A DNA stretch of 64,000 bases, taken from assembly GCA_037501455.1 (NCBI GenBank), contig CM074858.1, positions 94,524,501 to 94,588,500 of the forward strand, given 5' to 3'. Shown one piece after another: positions 21,362 to 32,261 of the stretch (positions are counted from its first letter, which is position 1; each line of letters opens with the position of its first letter). Below the pieces are notes generated by a model. The model saw only the letters and a program-made list of their open reading frames with translations, searched no databases and was not told the origin of the DNA. A program made the translations under genes and the position numbers. Source of the DNA: Lantana camara. Its lineage: Eukaryota > Streptophyta > Magnoliopsida > Lamiales > Verbenaceae.

Positions 21362-23918
21362 TGTGACGCACTAGTTTTCCAGTCGTTGAGGTATGCGCGC
21401 CACGCGTGTGAGTTTTCGAGATTTAGGATTTATTTAATTCTTTTATTTATTAAATTATGCATTTCATTATATTTTGCGAATTATATAACTAAATGTTATG
21501 TGATATTCTATGAAATTATTATCAATTGTGAACTATAGTATGATTCGTATTAGTTCGACATGTGAATGTATTATCAAGCATATCCTAATTGTTTATATGG
21601 CCTTAATTGATCACTTTCATAAATTAAGGACTTAATTGTATGAATTGAATTGGACTAAATTGACAACATTTCATAAATAAGCACCTAATTGCATTAACTT
21701 ATGAACTTGAGGACTTAATTGAAAATTATGGCTTTTCTTATCTTGTAATTGATGAATCACGTAATATGCATACACAACACATACACCATAGCTTCCTTGC
21801 TCTCTCTCTCTCGGTGAAACACCAAGGAAGACGAATGAGTGGGATTCCTCAACTTCGAGCTTAAATTTCAGCAACCAACGATCACTGAATCTCCAATTAC
21901 CTCTTTGACTTCATCTCTTTCTTCTCCTTTTCTTTTATGGTAATGATGAGTTGATGATTGAATTCTTGAATTAATTATTTGAAGTTAGGGTTATGAATTT
22001 GAATTGATAACTTGTGTATTAGTTGTGGAAAGCATGATTATAAGTTTTTAACTTGAATTTCATGCATGAATTTGAGGTTGATGGAAGTTGGGTGATATGA
22101 AAATATATGGGTTTTATATTAGAATTCTCGATGATCAAAGCATGAAATGAGTGTTAATGTTGGTTTTAATTGTACTTTACGTGTTTAAGCATGTTCCTTT
22201 TATGATTTAAGTGTGGTTGAGTGTGTTGTTGTTGCTTGTTTTGGGTGTTTGGGAATGGTCCAAAGCCATCCCCTGCTTCGGCTCTCTTTTGAGCCTTCTG
22301 CAGAATGGGAACGACCCTTCCCATCCCTAGTTGTTTTTCCAAACAGTCATTCCCATGTTTCTGAATGTTCTGGCGCGAAGGCTGGAACGGTCGTTCCGAC
22401 TTTTGGCCTACGGCCAGAATGGCCATTCTAAAGTGTGATCAGTGGCATTTTCTTACAGACACTCGAGATGGATTCGGGGAGCTGGGAACGGCCGTTCCCA
22501 GTTTGTTCACTTGTCCGAAACTGCCGTTCCCGTTGTCCAGAGACTTTTTGGAATTTCATGTTTAACTTTATATGTTCTAATTCCTTTCCTATGACTTCTA
22601 TATGCTAAATTCATGCTATTAAATCCTAATTGTATACATGAGTATATCCATGACGTTCTATAATTGTCCATCCATATCATTCATTTCATTATTATGCCAT
22701 TTGTCTTACTTGGTTCATGAGAGTAGTGTCTCACGTGGACTTGTTTTTCTTGGACAGACCAGCTTCCGGGTGACAAGGAGTAGGCACCATAGGCTCGTGT
22801 TCCTTTCTTATTTTGTCTTGACAGGTGAGGTTTAATTTCTAGCTATCTCTAACATTGAAAACCCTTACGTGAAGGTTTTTGGCAAATATACATATATATA
22901 TATATAGTAGTATTTCTCAAAACCTCAAACTATTGAAAAATGAACCATATTCTATGTATTGAACTGACCTCGTTTCGGCAAGTATTACTATTGTACTGCA
23001 CTATGGGCCCGAGGGTGAGTGTATTAAGCCAACCGGGAAAACACGGGTTGATGGTCAACTCTTGCACTCTCCCTCACCATTTGGAATGACCCCTGAATCC
23101 ACTAGGAGGTTTAGTGGAGGAAGGAGTTTCGGGCATGGGATTCATGTACCCGATTCTCAACGAGATTGGATGGTTTGGGCTTTGCAAACTCAATCATCAC
23201 GTGGAGGAAAAAGGGATTATTGTTATTGATTGCTTCCACTGTAATAACTTGTATGATTATTTAACAAATAGATAGCATAATTATTGTACACTATCGGAGT
23301 TAAGGTTGGAGTGCCCTCACTCGCCAGATACTGATTGACTGAAATTCTAATAATTGCTAAAGTTGATAGCTGTAATCTTGGGCAACGTTTATTTTATTCT
23401 TGAACTTATAGTACTTTCTTCGTAAAACTTTACCCCGGGGTTATAACTTGTATGTTAATTGTGTGTTTATATTTATTATACCGCTCGTTCAGTCTTCCAT
23501 AGACTGACTTATCCACCTTTCAGTCTTTTGCAGGTGCGTGCTAGGCGGGAATTAGAGTAGGGCCTAGTCTTTAATTCGTGTCTAGCATAGATCACTGTCA
23601 GATTACTGTTGCATATTGGATATTTATATCTTCCTTATACTACTTTTGGTGATTGTAAATATTACTGTGGATTGTAGGCCTTGTGGTCCATATACTTTTG
23701 TTGTAAATAGCACTTGATTCATGGTATCTATTATGCTTCCTCTTGAGTTGTTTTGTATATATTTACTTGGTTTAAGGGTTAGTTTCGCCTAGCTAGGGTC
23801 TTGTCTTTTACTTGTCTCCCGTTCGCTATATTTTTGGTTCATGTATGGATTTTTCATTTCATATGTAGACTGGACTATAGTGCGGGGGATATGGCGGCCT
23901 GACATTTCAGGTGCTACA
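21362..23918 (+). repeat. B 3' LTR (2557 bases)
   Basis: It starts TGTGACGCACTAG and ends CAGGTGCTACA. It aligns with the 5' LTR throughout and supplies the first 105 bases the 5' copy lost. It contains the palindrome array at 22307-22531, a CTCACGTGGAC...GACAGACCAG block near 22730-22760 that is also present in F, and GGTGAGGTTTAA near 22824. Confidence 0.9.
22307..22531. promoter_or_regulatory. B 3' LTR palindrome array (GGGAACGG/CCGTTCCC)
   Basis: Best copies: GGGAACGGCCGTTCCC at 22484-22499, a perfect 16-base palindrome; TGGAACGGTCGTTCCG around 22383-22398; AGAATGGCCATTCT at 22416-22429, a perfect palindrome with a shifted half-site; GGGAACGACCCTTCCC at 22307-22322. Half-copies lie at 22341-22354 and 22514-22531. 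The array is about 0.95-1.17 kb from the LTR start. A binding role is inferred. Confidence 0.55.
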
Positions 23919-24349
23919 CTTTAATTGTGGCACCGAACACTTGGCAAAGAATTATGATAAACCAAAGACTAAAGGACCGGGTAATGGGATATGGCCAGTG
24001 GCTCATGCACGTGCCTAAGCACTTGATGGAGAGTAAGAGGACACCGAGGTCGACCCTACCACCGTGGTGAAAGGTATAATCCACATACATGATATTCCCA
24101 TATATGCATTATACGATCCGGGTGCTTCTTATTCGTTTATTACTCCTATTATGGTTGTTATGTTGAATTTGCCTATTGCGAGTGATTTTATGATTTATAT
24201 TGTGCGTTCTCCTTTGGGTGGTATGATTAGAACTGATTACATGTATCGTAATTGTCCGATGAGTATTGAGGGACACGTTTACCCGGTGAACTTGATTGCT
24301 ATTCCGATGAAGAAGTATGATGTGATAAACGGTATGGATTGGTTATATA
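23919..24349 (+). pseudogene. C: chromovirus Gag zinc knuckle and protease, first visible part
   Basis: Plus-strand coding begins inside a CCHC knuckle (FNCGTEHLAKNYDKP). After two stops the protease starts at 24064 with GIIHIHDIPIYALYDPGASY and continues to DVINGMDWLY. It stops exactly at the duplication ATATA (24345-24349) where the D-H composite begins. The same reading frame resumes at 63947. C's Gag start and 5' LTR are not in the window; they were probably lost in the deletion at 2882. Confidence 0.85.
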
Positions 24350-24379
24350 TGTGACGCCCGGAGCGATGGGCCACCGCAT
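24350..24379 (-). repeat. D LTR1, outer 30 bases
   Basis: TGTGACGCCCGGAGCGATGG at 24350 and GCCACCGCAT are the left end of a minus-strand LTR, matching 47787-47816. The rest of this LTR resumes at 40230, after element E. Confidence 0.85.
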
Positions 24380-25804
24380 TGTTGTAGGATTTTACTACAG
24401 TTAAAAAACCAATCGTGCAAGTGTACACTAACATACGAGTAGCATAATAGGATCGAACCCGCAGGGAAGGGAAATCAATCACTACTCTATATCCTTCTCT
24501 AATCTAAAGACCAAACGAAAAGCAATTGTTGTAGTTATCTATTAATCTACTAAAGCAGAAATTAACAATTAACTAGAAATAAACTCAAGTAATACTAAAC
24601 GCACGAATTAACTTCAGTAAACTAAACAGGCAGGGGAAAAGTAATGAATCATATAATTAAGAGTCAATATGATACTCGTCTAACAAGTGTAATTCTACAA
24701 CCTAGTCACTTATATTTGTATTACCCGCTCTCAAGGTGTAACCAAGTGCTTAATTAGTGTTCAATGTTGCTCTCGCAATCACCAATAGTAAATTAAACCA
24801 TAGGAACAAGACTAGTGCAATTCAATATTCTAGCGGCTCGGCATGGAATAAGATTACTGTTGTATAAGCTAGAACCAAATCTCTTTGTATCCTACAACTT
24901 ACAAGTTATGAAAACCATCTAAATTACCATCACTCTTTTGATCTAAAGGCAATTATGACACATGCAAAGGGTGATCAGGCCATCACAAGTCAATTCAAAC
25001 CTGTTTTCAAACTAAGAATTAACACAAGTCATTCAAGCATCATATCAAACATCTACTCCCTCTAGCCCTAGAGAATTAGCTACTCATAATTAAAACAAAA
25101 CTCATAAAACTAAAGGAAGTTGCATTAAAATAAATCTTATTCATCAATTCTAAACAAAGTCTCAAAAATAAAAGTATAAACATTCAGTAGTATCTAAAAA
25201 CGAATCTAACATACGGAAACTAATCAAAACTAAACTCAAAGGAATTAGTTTGTAAATTAAAGCAACAATAAAACTAAAGATCGTTCTAAGAATTCAATCC
25301 TTTCATCTTCTTGAATTCTCTGAAAAACCTCTGAAACTCCTTGTCTTCTCTCCAAACCCTAGGTCACGACCTGAAAGAAAAGCTCTCTGAAAAAGACCCC
25401 AAAATGTACTAATATAGCAGCCCAACTAATTCTCGCCGCCCTAGGTAATGGGCGTTACCTCTCTATGTACCATTATTGTTAACGCCCGTTACTGATGAAA
25501 TCGCAGTAACGTTTTTATTAGTGGTAACGGGCATTACCACTTTCCTTCTGCACAGGGGTAATGGGTGTTACCCCTCTTCTCTCGCCAAAAGCTCCACTCT
25601 TGTGTCTTGTAACGGGGGTTAAAACAATTGAGCTCCTAAGTGGTAACGGGAGTTACCACATTTTCCTCAAAAATGGGTGAAATTGCTTTGCTTCGCCGTT
25701 TCTCATCTCCAACTCTAAAATCACCTAAATGGAGCTAAATAAATACATAAACGCATCAAAATGTACCAAAAATATAATCAAATTACGCTCAAAGCCATGC
25801 AATT
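24380..25804 (-). repeat. E left (3') LTR, main part
   Basis: It aligns with 38775-40216 with moderate divergence. In element orientation it ends CCTACAACA at 24380. F entered 13 bases from its start. It carries the GGTAACG/CGTTACC palindromes at 25443-25660 and a TATA-like TGCTATATTAG on the minus strand near 25418. Confidence 0.85.
25443..25660. promoter_or_regulatory. E left LTR palindrome array (GGTAACG/CGTTACC)
   Basis: Five boxes are visible, among them GTGGTAACGGGCATTACCAC (25521-25540), AGGGGTAATGGGTGTTACCC near 25553 and GTGGTAACGGGAGTTACCAC near 25639. Several differ from the right LTR by G-to-A or C-to-T changes that spoil the palindrome, so the right LTR shows the cleaner array. 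Confidence 0.55.
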
Positions 25805-26712
25805 TGTAGCGCCCCGATTTTTCCATTCCATCATTATGTGATATTACATGTTACTTTACAACTTTCATCATATTATATGCATCCTATCTCTATGCATTTA
25901 TATAAATTGTCCTTAACATGAATTAAATGAGTTCATTGATATAAGTGATCTAATTGTATTATATGTCCTTAATTGCTCCTTAGTGTAAAGTTATGGACCT
26001 AATTGCATAACATGAATTGGATTTAAGTGATCTTTTGTGTAGAGATAGAACTCACTTGCATTAATTCAAATAAATGGAGGACTTATGTGCAAATAGGGAT
26101 GAAACTCACACTTTCATGCAAGACTTTGTGGCATATCTTATATCATCTTATTTCTTCCACATTATTCCATCATATCTCATTCATTCAAAAAAGAGAAATC
26201 ACACACACTTACACCTACTAAATACCGACATTTACACCAAGAAGAGGAAGGAAAGATTTCATCAAATTCAAGCTAGATATTGAGGAATTGTGAAGTTAGG
26301 AGCATCAACTTCATCATATCTTCATCTCATCATCTATTTCTTGGATTCAAGGTATAGCATGGAGATTTAGTAAATTCTTGAATTATATGATTGAGTAGGG
26401 TTATGAAATAATTGATGAATTCTTGCATGTTGGGAGCTAGATGCATGCTTAGGAGTGAAAATGAATTGAAGTTGGCATGAAAATATTAAGTTTCATGGAA
26501 GTTGGGAAGCATGTATATATATGGGTTTTGGAGATAAATTCTTGGGAAGTTGATGTATATTTCTTGGGTGGAATGATAGAAAATTGAAGTATAGTTTGTA
26601 CTTGATGTGTTTCAATAATTATTATGGAGTGGAATTGCATTTGTTGTTGTTTTGGTTGATTTTGGCATGAAAATGCCCTGTTTTTCCCCTGTTTTGCTGC
26701 TGTTGCGTAACG

Positions 26713-26869
26713 GGTCGCGACCGCGACTGAAAATAGCGCAACATCGGTCGCGCCCGCGACCCCATTTTAGCCAAGTTTCAAGATTTTGAAAATTGGAGGA
26801 AAATTCGGCCAAAAATACTTGGTCGCGGCCGCGCCCATTTTGTGAAGGATTTTGGTCGCGCCCGCGACC
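26713..26869. promoter_or_regulatory. F palindrome array (GGTCGCG/CGCGACC)
   Basis: Copies: GGTCGCGACCGCGACT (26713-26728), GGTCGCGCCCGCGACC (26746-26761), GGTCGCGGCCGCGCC (26821-26835), GGTCGCGCCCGCGACC (26854-26869). The 3' LTR keeps three of them near 30850, 30927 and 30960-30975. They are strikingly GC- and CpG-rich in an AT-rich LTR and lie about 0.9-1.07 kb from its start. Function is inferred. Confidence 0.55.
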
Positions 26870-27512
26870 CCTCCAGAAACTGCATTTTGTCCAACTTCGA
26901 ACCAACGCCCTTTTCACCTCGGTTTGAATTAGAAAACGTGCCATATACCGTTGGAAAGGTCTTTGTGTCTAGTTTCACACCCAACAAACAAAACTCAATT
27001 CCCACTTCTAGAATTAAAGATATTCCAGTTTTCCCTCAATATGTACGTTTTCTAAAATTGTCCATTTTTACCAAACTTCACCAAAACCTTTCATATTGCA
27101 TTCTTTTCACTTCTTTGGCTCCCGTATGGGACTTAAATGAGTTATAAACTTGGTTTAGTGATAATTATGCTCCTACTTGACATTCCTTAATTGTTATTGC
27201 ATAATATATTGATTAGGACATTCCCGTGCGTCTTAAATAGTTCATACGTGTCGTGTCTCACGTACACATGTCTATCTTGCACAGACCAGAATCCTTGAGA
27301 CGAGGAGTGAGCTCCGTAGGCCGTGTCCTACTTGTATTTTATCGGTAAAGGTGAGGTTTAATTGTTAATTATAGGGAACTCGTACAACCCTACATGGATT
27401 TCTGGCCAAGCTGTATATCCTGTTACAAATCATGTACCATGTTACCGTGATTAAACCATGATCGTGTTACCGTGTTATCATGAATGGTGAAGGCTTGCAA
27501 CCTTCCCGTTTT

Positions 27513-27640
27513 GGAGTGATGTAGTTCATGGATTGATGTAGTGTATTGGAGTGATGGAGTATTGGAGTGATGGAGTATTGGTGTGATGAGATTATTGGAG
27601 AGATGGAGTTATTGGAGTGACGGAGTTCATGAAACTGATA
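27513..27640 (+). repeat. F LTR minisatellite (ATTGGAGTGATGGAGT-type)
   Basis: Six or seven imperfect copies of an 18-20 base unit around TTGGAGTGATGGAGTA. The 3' LTR has one unit fewer (31616-31712), so the tract changed length after or during insertion. Confidence 0.75.
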
Positions 27641-28166
27641 CGTGTGCATTGAATTTCATGTTTACATATTAGTTTACAAATTGATTGATATTGATAGTTA
27701 TAACTTGCAGGTTATTTGCACTAATATAATTAAGCTTCACTCAGTCTTTCGTAGACTGATACCCCACCTTTCAGGTTGTAGCGGTCGTGTGCTAGGCGGG
27801 AGTCAGCGTCGTGTCAAGTCACCCAGCTGAGTCTGGCACTTCATACATTTCATGATATTGATATTGATATTTCCATAGATAGTACATTATGGTTATAGTT
27901 AACGATTGGAGACTTTTGCATGTAAATTATGAGAAATGATAATGTATTGATATGCTGAGCTTTCGGGTATTGGTTATATAACAAACTGATAATGTTAAGC
28001 TTCCGCTTTATTTTCTGCTGATTATTGGGTTAGTCCCGCCTAGCTTGTTGCTTTATTTTAGTGTCACTCGTTCGCTGCAGGTTGATTCATGTACGGACTA
28101 TCCATTTCGTGTGTGGATCGACCTGTAGTGTGGGGGTGTGGCAACCCCACGTGTAGGGGTGCTACA

Positions 28167-28186
28167 TCTTAAGTGGTATCAGAGCC
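28167..28186 (+). other. F primer-binding site (tRNA-iMet type)
   Basis: TCTTAAG then TGGTATCAGAGCC directly follows the LTR end GCTACA. The match to the iMet primer site is the same as in B. Confidence 0.9.
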
Positions 28187-28411
28187 CGGTTGCAAAACCG
28201 CGGTTCTAGCGTCGTGTCGTGTCAAGTCTAGGTCGAACGGCATAGGATTAATTGGTAAGTTGTGAGTCTTGCATCTTATATGGAACTACTTAAATCTATT
28301 TGAATTTGATGAATTATGTGAACTATGTGTTTTACTTGCATCTTATGATCTTAATTATGTTCATTAGCATCCAATAATCCAACAAGCATAAATAAGTGTC
28401 TTATTTACAGG

Positions 28412-29572
28412 ATGCCTCGAGGTAGACCTCGTCGTGAGCACTCTCCGGGACACAGGAGACACCGCCATGATCATTCTCCTCGTGCTCCTCCACCTCCACC
28501 CCCTCCTGCTCAGCCACAAGATTTCATGAATGCAGTGGTTGGTTTAATTGATCAGAGACTTAGGGATTATGTACCTCTAGCACCACCTGTGCCACCAGTA
28601 CAACCGGAGACACCTATTTCTGCAATACTCCGGGGGTTTCAAAACCAGCACCCTCCTAGGTTCTTTAAGGGTAATGATATTCAGGCGGAGATGTGGCTAA
28701 AAGAAGTGGAAAGAATCTGGGAGCTTATTCCTTGTGATACCCGGGAGAAAGCTCGTTGCACTCTTACTTTGATTCAGGGCGAGGCTTTTTCTTGGTGGGA
28801 AAGTATGAAGATTGTATTGGAAGCTGCTGGGGAAGAGATTATGTGGGAGGTGTTTGTTCGGGAATTTAAGAATAAATTCATTCCAACGGCTTCCCGAACC
28901 CGTAGGTTGAAGGAATTTACCGAACTTAAGCAAGGAAGGAGATCAGTATCAGAATACATATCTGAATTTGAAAGGTTTTCTCGCTATGCACCCAATATAG
29001 CGAGTGATGATTTCCATAAAGTGATGCAGTTTGTGCAAGGACTCAGACCGGACGTACAGAGAGCTTTGGAAGTGGTTAACACGAGTACTTGGATTAAGGC
29101 TACTACAAAAGCTTTGAAAGTGGAAGACTCGGTGAATGCGAGAAGGCCTGTACCTCACTCCGGACAAAATTCTAACAATGGAAAGAGGCCTATTTCTTAT
29201 CAATCTTCGCTACCTCGAGAGGAATCACAAAAGAAGGCTCGATCAGTTGGGTCAGTTCCGGAAGCTCTCAGGGCCTCAACTTTGACCCCACCCTTGGAAA
29301 AGCCTCTTTGCGCTTATTGCGGACGGGATAATCATACTTTTGAGACTTGTAGAAAACGTTTAAACTTGTGCATCCGATGCGGGAGCAATGAGCACCTAGC
29401 AAACATGTGCCCAAAGCAATGGGGAGTGCCGGCCGGGGGTGCGAGGCCACTAGTTCAGGCTCGCGCATATAATCTATCGAGGGAGGTGCAAAATGTGGAC
29501 ATTCATCCGAATGTAGTAGCCAAAGGTATCAATTATATCCATGTCATAATCAAAGGTGAACGGTACACTTAA
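28412..29572 (+). CDS. gag: F Gag protein (intact, 386 residues)
   Basis: This Gag would form the virus-like particle in the cytoplasm and package RNA. The start MPRGRPRREHSPGHRRHRHD is a basic tail, as in B; a proline run follows at about residues 26-37. The retrotransposon Gag domain spans roughly residues 60-215 (WLKEVERIWELIPC, FSWWESMK, FVREFKNKFIP, ELKQGRRSVSEYI, FSRYAPNIASDDF). Two CCHC knuckles follow: CAYCGRDNHTFETC (300-313) and CIRCGSNEHLANMC (320-333), both complete. It ends NVVAKGINYIHVIIKGERYT, just before the place where relatives begin the protease active site. This is the longest undamaged reading frame in the window and the only complete retroelement gene. The ATG 245 bases after the LTR is the family start. 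Confidence 0.9.
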   Translation: MPRGRPRREHSPGHRRHRHDHSPRAPPPPPPPAQPQDFMNAVVGLIDQRLRDYVPLAPPVPPVQPETPISAILRGFQNQHPPRFFKGNDIQAEMWLKEVERIWELIPCDTREKARCTLTLIQGEAFSWWESMKIVLEAAGEEIMWEVFVREFKNKFIPTASRTRRLKEFTELKQGRRSVSEYISEFERFSRYAPNIASDDFHKVMQFVQGLRPDVQRALEVVNTSTWIKATTKALKVEDSVNARRPVPHSGQNSNNGKRPISYQSSLPREESQKKARSVGSVPEALRASTLTPPLEKPLCAYCGRDNHTFETCRKRLNLCIRCGSNEHLANMCPKQWGVPAGGARPLVQARAYNLSREVQNVDIHPNVVAKGINYIHVIIKGERYT

Positions 29573-29745
29573 ACATGCATATCACAAGCAACATGAATCT
29601 TATTGTTCTTGTACTTAATTTCTCGCCAATCCAAATTGGTTATTGATGAATGATACTTATGTGATCAATGTGATTCTACTTGTCTATGTGACATTTATGT
29701 AATTGATTCTACAATCTGTTCCCTTGAGTTGTTTTCGTGTATTTG
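29573..29745 (+). other. F 3' untranslated stretch
   Basis: AT-rich sequence between gag and the hairpin array. No protease, RT or integrase motif can be read in any frame, which establishes that the polymerase region is absent rather than decayed here. Confidence 0.7.
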
Positions 29746-29848
29746 GAGAGACGGGGTTCTCTCATTTCTTGTTGAGAGACGGGGTTCTCTCATTTCTTGT
29801 TGAAAGACGGGGTTCTTTCATTTCGTGTTTAAGAGACGGGGTTCTCTT
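29746..29848 (+). repeat. F: four tandem hairpins with a constant loop
   Basis: Units at 29746-29763, 29774-29791, 29802-29819 and 29831-29848, spaced 28, 28 and 29 bases. Each has a 6-bp stem around the identical loop CGGGGT. Stems are GAGAGA/TCTCTC (twice), GAAAGA/TCTTTC and AAGAGA/TCTCTT. The changes in copies 3 and 4 occur on both arms and keep pairing. The array lies between gag and the polypurine tract, so it is in the 3' part of the transcript. Compensation points to selection on RNA (or cruciform) structure. Confidence 0.75.
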
Positions 29849-29897
29849 TTGACTTGTGCATCATTTTGAAACTCGATAGTGGACCTGGGGACCAGGT

Positions 29898-29916
29898 CCT
29901 TTTAAGGGGGGAGAAT
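29898..29916 (+). other. F polypurine tract
   Basis: CTTTTAAGGGGGGAGAAT directly precedes the 3' LTR start TGTAGCGCC. Same TTTTAAGGGGG-type element as in A, B and D. Confidence 0.85.
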
Positions 29917-32256
29917 TGTAGCGCCCCGATTTTTCCATTCCATCATTATGTGATATTATATGTTACTTTACAACTTTCATCATATTATATGCATCCTATC
30001 TCTATGCATTTATATAAATTGTCCTTAACATGAATTAAATGAGTTAATTGATATAAGTGATCTAATTGTGTTATATGTCCTTAATTGCTCCTTAGTGTAA
30101 AGTTATGGACCTAATTGCATAACATGAATTGGATTTAAGTGATCTTTTGTGTAGAGATAGAACTCACTTGCATTAATTCAAATAAATGGAGGACTTATGT
30201 GCAAATAGGGATGAAGCTCACACTTTCATGCAAGACTTTGTGGCATATCTTGTATCATCTTATTTCTTCCACATTATTCAATCATATCTCATTCATTCAA
30301 AGAAGAGAAATTACACACACTTACACCTACTAAATACCGACATTTACACCAAGAAGAGGAAGGAAAGATTTCATCAAATTCAAGCTAGATATTGAGGAAT
30401 TGTGAAGTTAGGAGCATCAACATCATCATATCTTCATCTCATCATCTATTTCTTGGATTCAAGGTATAGCATGAAGATTTAGTAAATTCTTGAATTATAT
30501 GATTGAGTAGGGTTATGAAATAATTGATGAATTCTTGCATGTTGGGAGCTAGATGCATGCTTAGGAGTGAAAAGGAATTGAAGTTGGCATGAAAATATTA
30601 AGTTTCATGGAAGTTGGGAAGCATGTATATATATGGGTTTTGGAGACAAATTCTTGGGAAGTTGATGTATATTTCTTGGGTGGAATGATAGAAAATTGAA
30701 GTATAGTTTGTAATTGATGTGTTTCAATAATTATTAAGGAGTGGAATTGCATTTGTTGTTGTTTTGGTTGATTTTGGCATGAAAATGCTCTGTTTTTCCC
30801 CTGTTTTTCTGCTGTTGCGTAACGGGTCGCGACTAAAAATAGCACAAAATCGGTCACGCCCGCGACCCTATTTTAGCCAAGTTTCGAGATTTTGAAAATT
30901 GGAGGAAAATTCGGCCAAAAATACTTGGTTGCGGCCGCGACCATTTTGTGAAGGATTTTGGTCGCGCCCGCGACCCCTCCAGAAACTGCAGTTTGTCCAA
31001 CTTCGAACCAACGCCATTTTCACCTCGGTTTGAATTAGAAAACGTGTCATATACCGTTGGAAAGGTCTTTGTGTCTAGTTTCAACCCAACAAACAGAACT
31101 CAATTCCCACTTCTAGAATTAAAGATATTCCAGTTTTCCCTCAATATGTATGTTTCCTAAAATTGTCCATTTTTACCAAACTTCACCAAAACCTTTCATA
31201 TTGCATTCTTTTCTCTTCTTTGGTTCCCGTATGGGACTTATATGAGTTATAAACTTGGTTTAGTGATAATTATGTTCCTACTTGACATTCCTTAATTGTT
31301 ATTGCATAATATATTGATTAGGACATTGTCGTGCGTCTTAAATGGTTCATACGTGTCGTGTCTCACGTACACATGTCTATCTTGCACAGACCAGTATCCC
31401 CGGGACGAGGAGTGAGCTCCGTAGGCCATGTCCTACTTGTATTTTGTCGGTAAAGGTGAGGTTTAATTGTTAATTGCAGGGAACTCGTACAACCGTACAT
31501 GGATTTCTGGCCAAGCTGTATATCCTGTTACAAATCATGTACCATGTTACCGTGATTAAACCATGATCGTGTTACCATGTTATCATGAATGGTGAAGGCT
31601 CGCAACCTTCCCGTTTTGGAGTGATGTAGTTCATGGATTGATGTAGTGTATTGGAGTGATGGAGTATTGGTGTGATGAGATTATTGGAGTGATGGAGTTA
31701 TTGGAGTGACGGAGTTCATGAAACTGATACGTGTGCCATGGAATTTCATGTTTACATATTAGTTTATAAATTGATTGATATTGATAGTTATAACTTGCAG
31801 GTTATTTGCACTAATGTAATTAAGCTTTACTCAGTCTTTCGTAGGCTGACACCCCACCTTTCAGGTTGTAGCGGTCGTGTGCTAGGCGGGAGTCAGCGTC
31901 GTGTCAAGTCACCCAGCTGAGTCTAGCACTTCATACATTTCATGATATTGATATTGATATTTCCAGAGATAGTACATTATGGTTATAGTTAACGATTGGA
32001 GACTTTTGCATGTAAATTATGAGAAATGATAATGTATTGATATGCTGAGCTTTCGGGTATTGGTTATATAACAAACTGATAATGTTAAGCTTCCGCTTTA
32101 TTTTCTGCTGATTGTTGGGTTAGTCCCGCCTAGCTTGTTGCTTTATTCTATTGTCACCCGTTCGCTGCAGGTTGATTCATGTACGGACTATCCATTTTGT
32201 GTGTCGATCGGCCTGTAGTGCGGGGGTGTGGCAACCCCACGTGTAGGGGTGCTACA
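29917..32256 (+). repeat. F 3' LTR
   Basis: It spans TGTAGCGCCCCG to GGTGCTACA and is followed by CAATT. Differences from the 5' LTR are few, suggesting a fairly recent insertion. One palindrome has lost about 7 bases near 30825. Confidence 0.9.
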
Positions 32257-32261
32257 CAATT

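Larger units (their letters stand above)
12921..23918 (+). mobile_element. B: decayed Tekay/Del-type chromovirus, plus strand
   Basis: LTR, primer site, gag-pol and LTR are all present on the plus strand. Element A interrupts the 5' LTR about 105 bases after its start and the first part is lost. J interrupts the same LTR further on. The 3' flank (CTTTA, 23919) is inside the Gag zinc-knuckle of C, so B jumped into C. Gag and Pol carry many stops and shifts. Confidence 0.9.
25805..28166 (+). repeat. F 5' LTR
   Basis: It is highly similar to 29917-32256, with small visible differences: one more copy of an ~19-base repeat (27540-27575) and seven or so extra bases in the first palindrome (26713-26728). 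It contains the conserved block GTCTCACGTACACATG to GACCAG near 27255-27290 shared with B, and GGTGAGGTTTAATT near 27350. Confidence 0.9.
25805..32256 (+). mobile_element. F: Gag-only LTR retrotransposon (TR-GAG type), plus strand
   Basis: Two LTRs of 2362 and 2340 bases, starting TGTAGCGCCCCG and ending GGTGCTACA, are flanked by CAATT on both sides (25800-25804, 32257-32261). Removing F restores the E LTR. The internal region (28167-29916) holds a primer site, one intact gag gene, a hairpin array and a polypurine tract, with no protease or polymerase. This fits terminal-repeat retrotransposons with a Gag domain. The Gag resembles that of B, so a Tekay-type helper is likely. Confidence 0.9.

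Noticed and set aside
26612..27005. Arg/Gly-rich frames in the F LTR
   Set aside because: Produced by translating the GGTCGCG palindromes; present only because the boxes repeat.
28412..29572. A possible host gene with CCHC zinc fingers
   Set aside because: It lies between two LTRs with primer site and polypurine tract and matches B Gag along its length, so it is element Gag.
29746..29848. CRISPR-like array (repeat of 28 bases)
   Set aside because: Only four units, no variable spacers between direct repeats, plant retroelement context.
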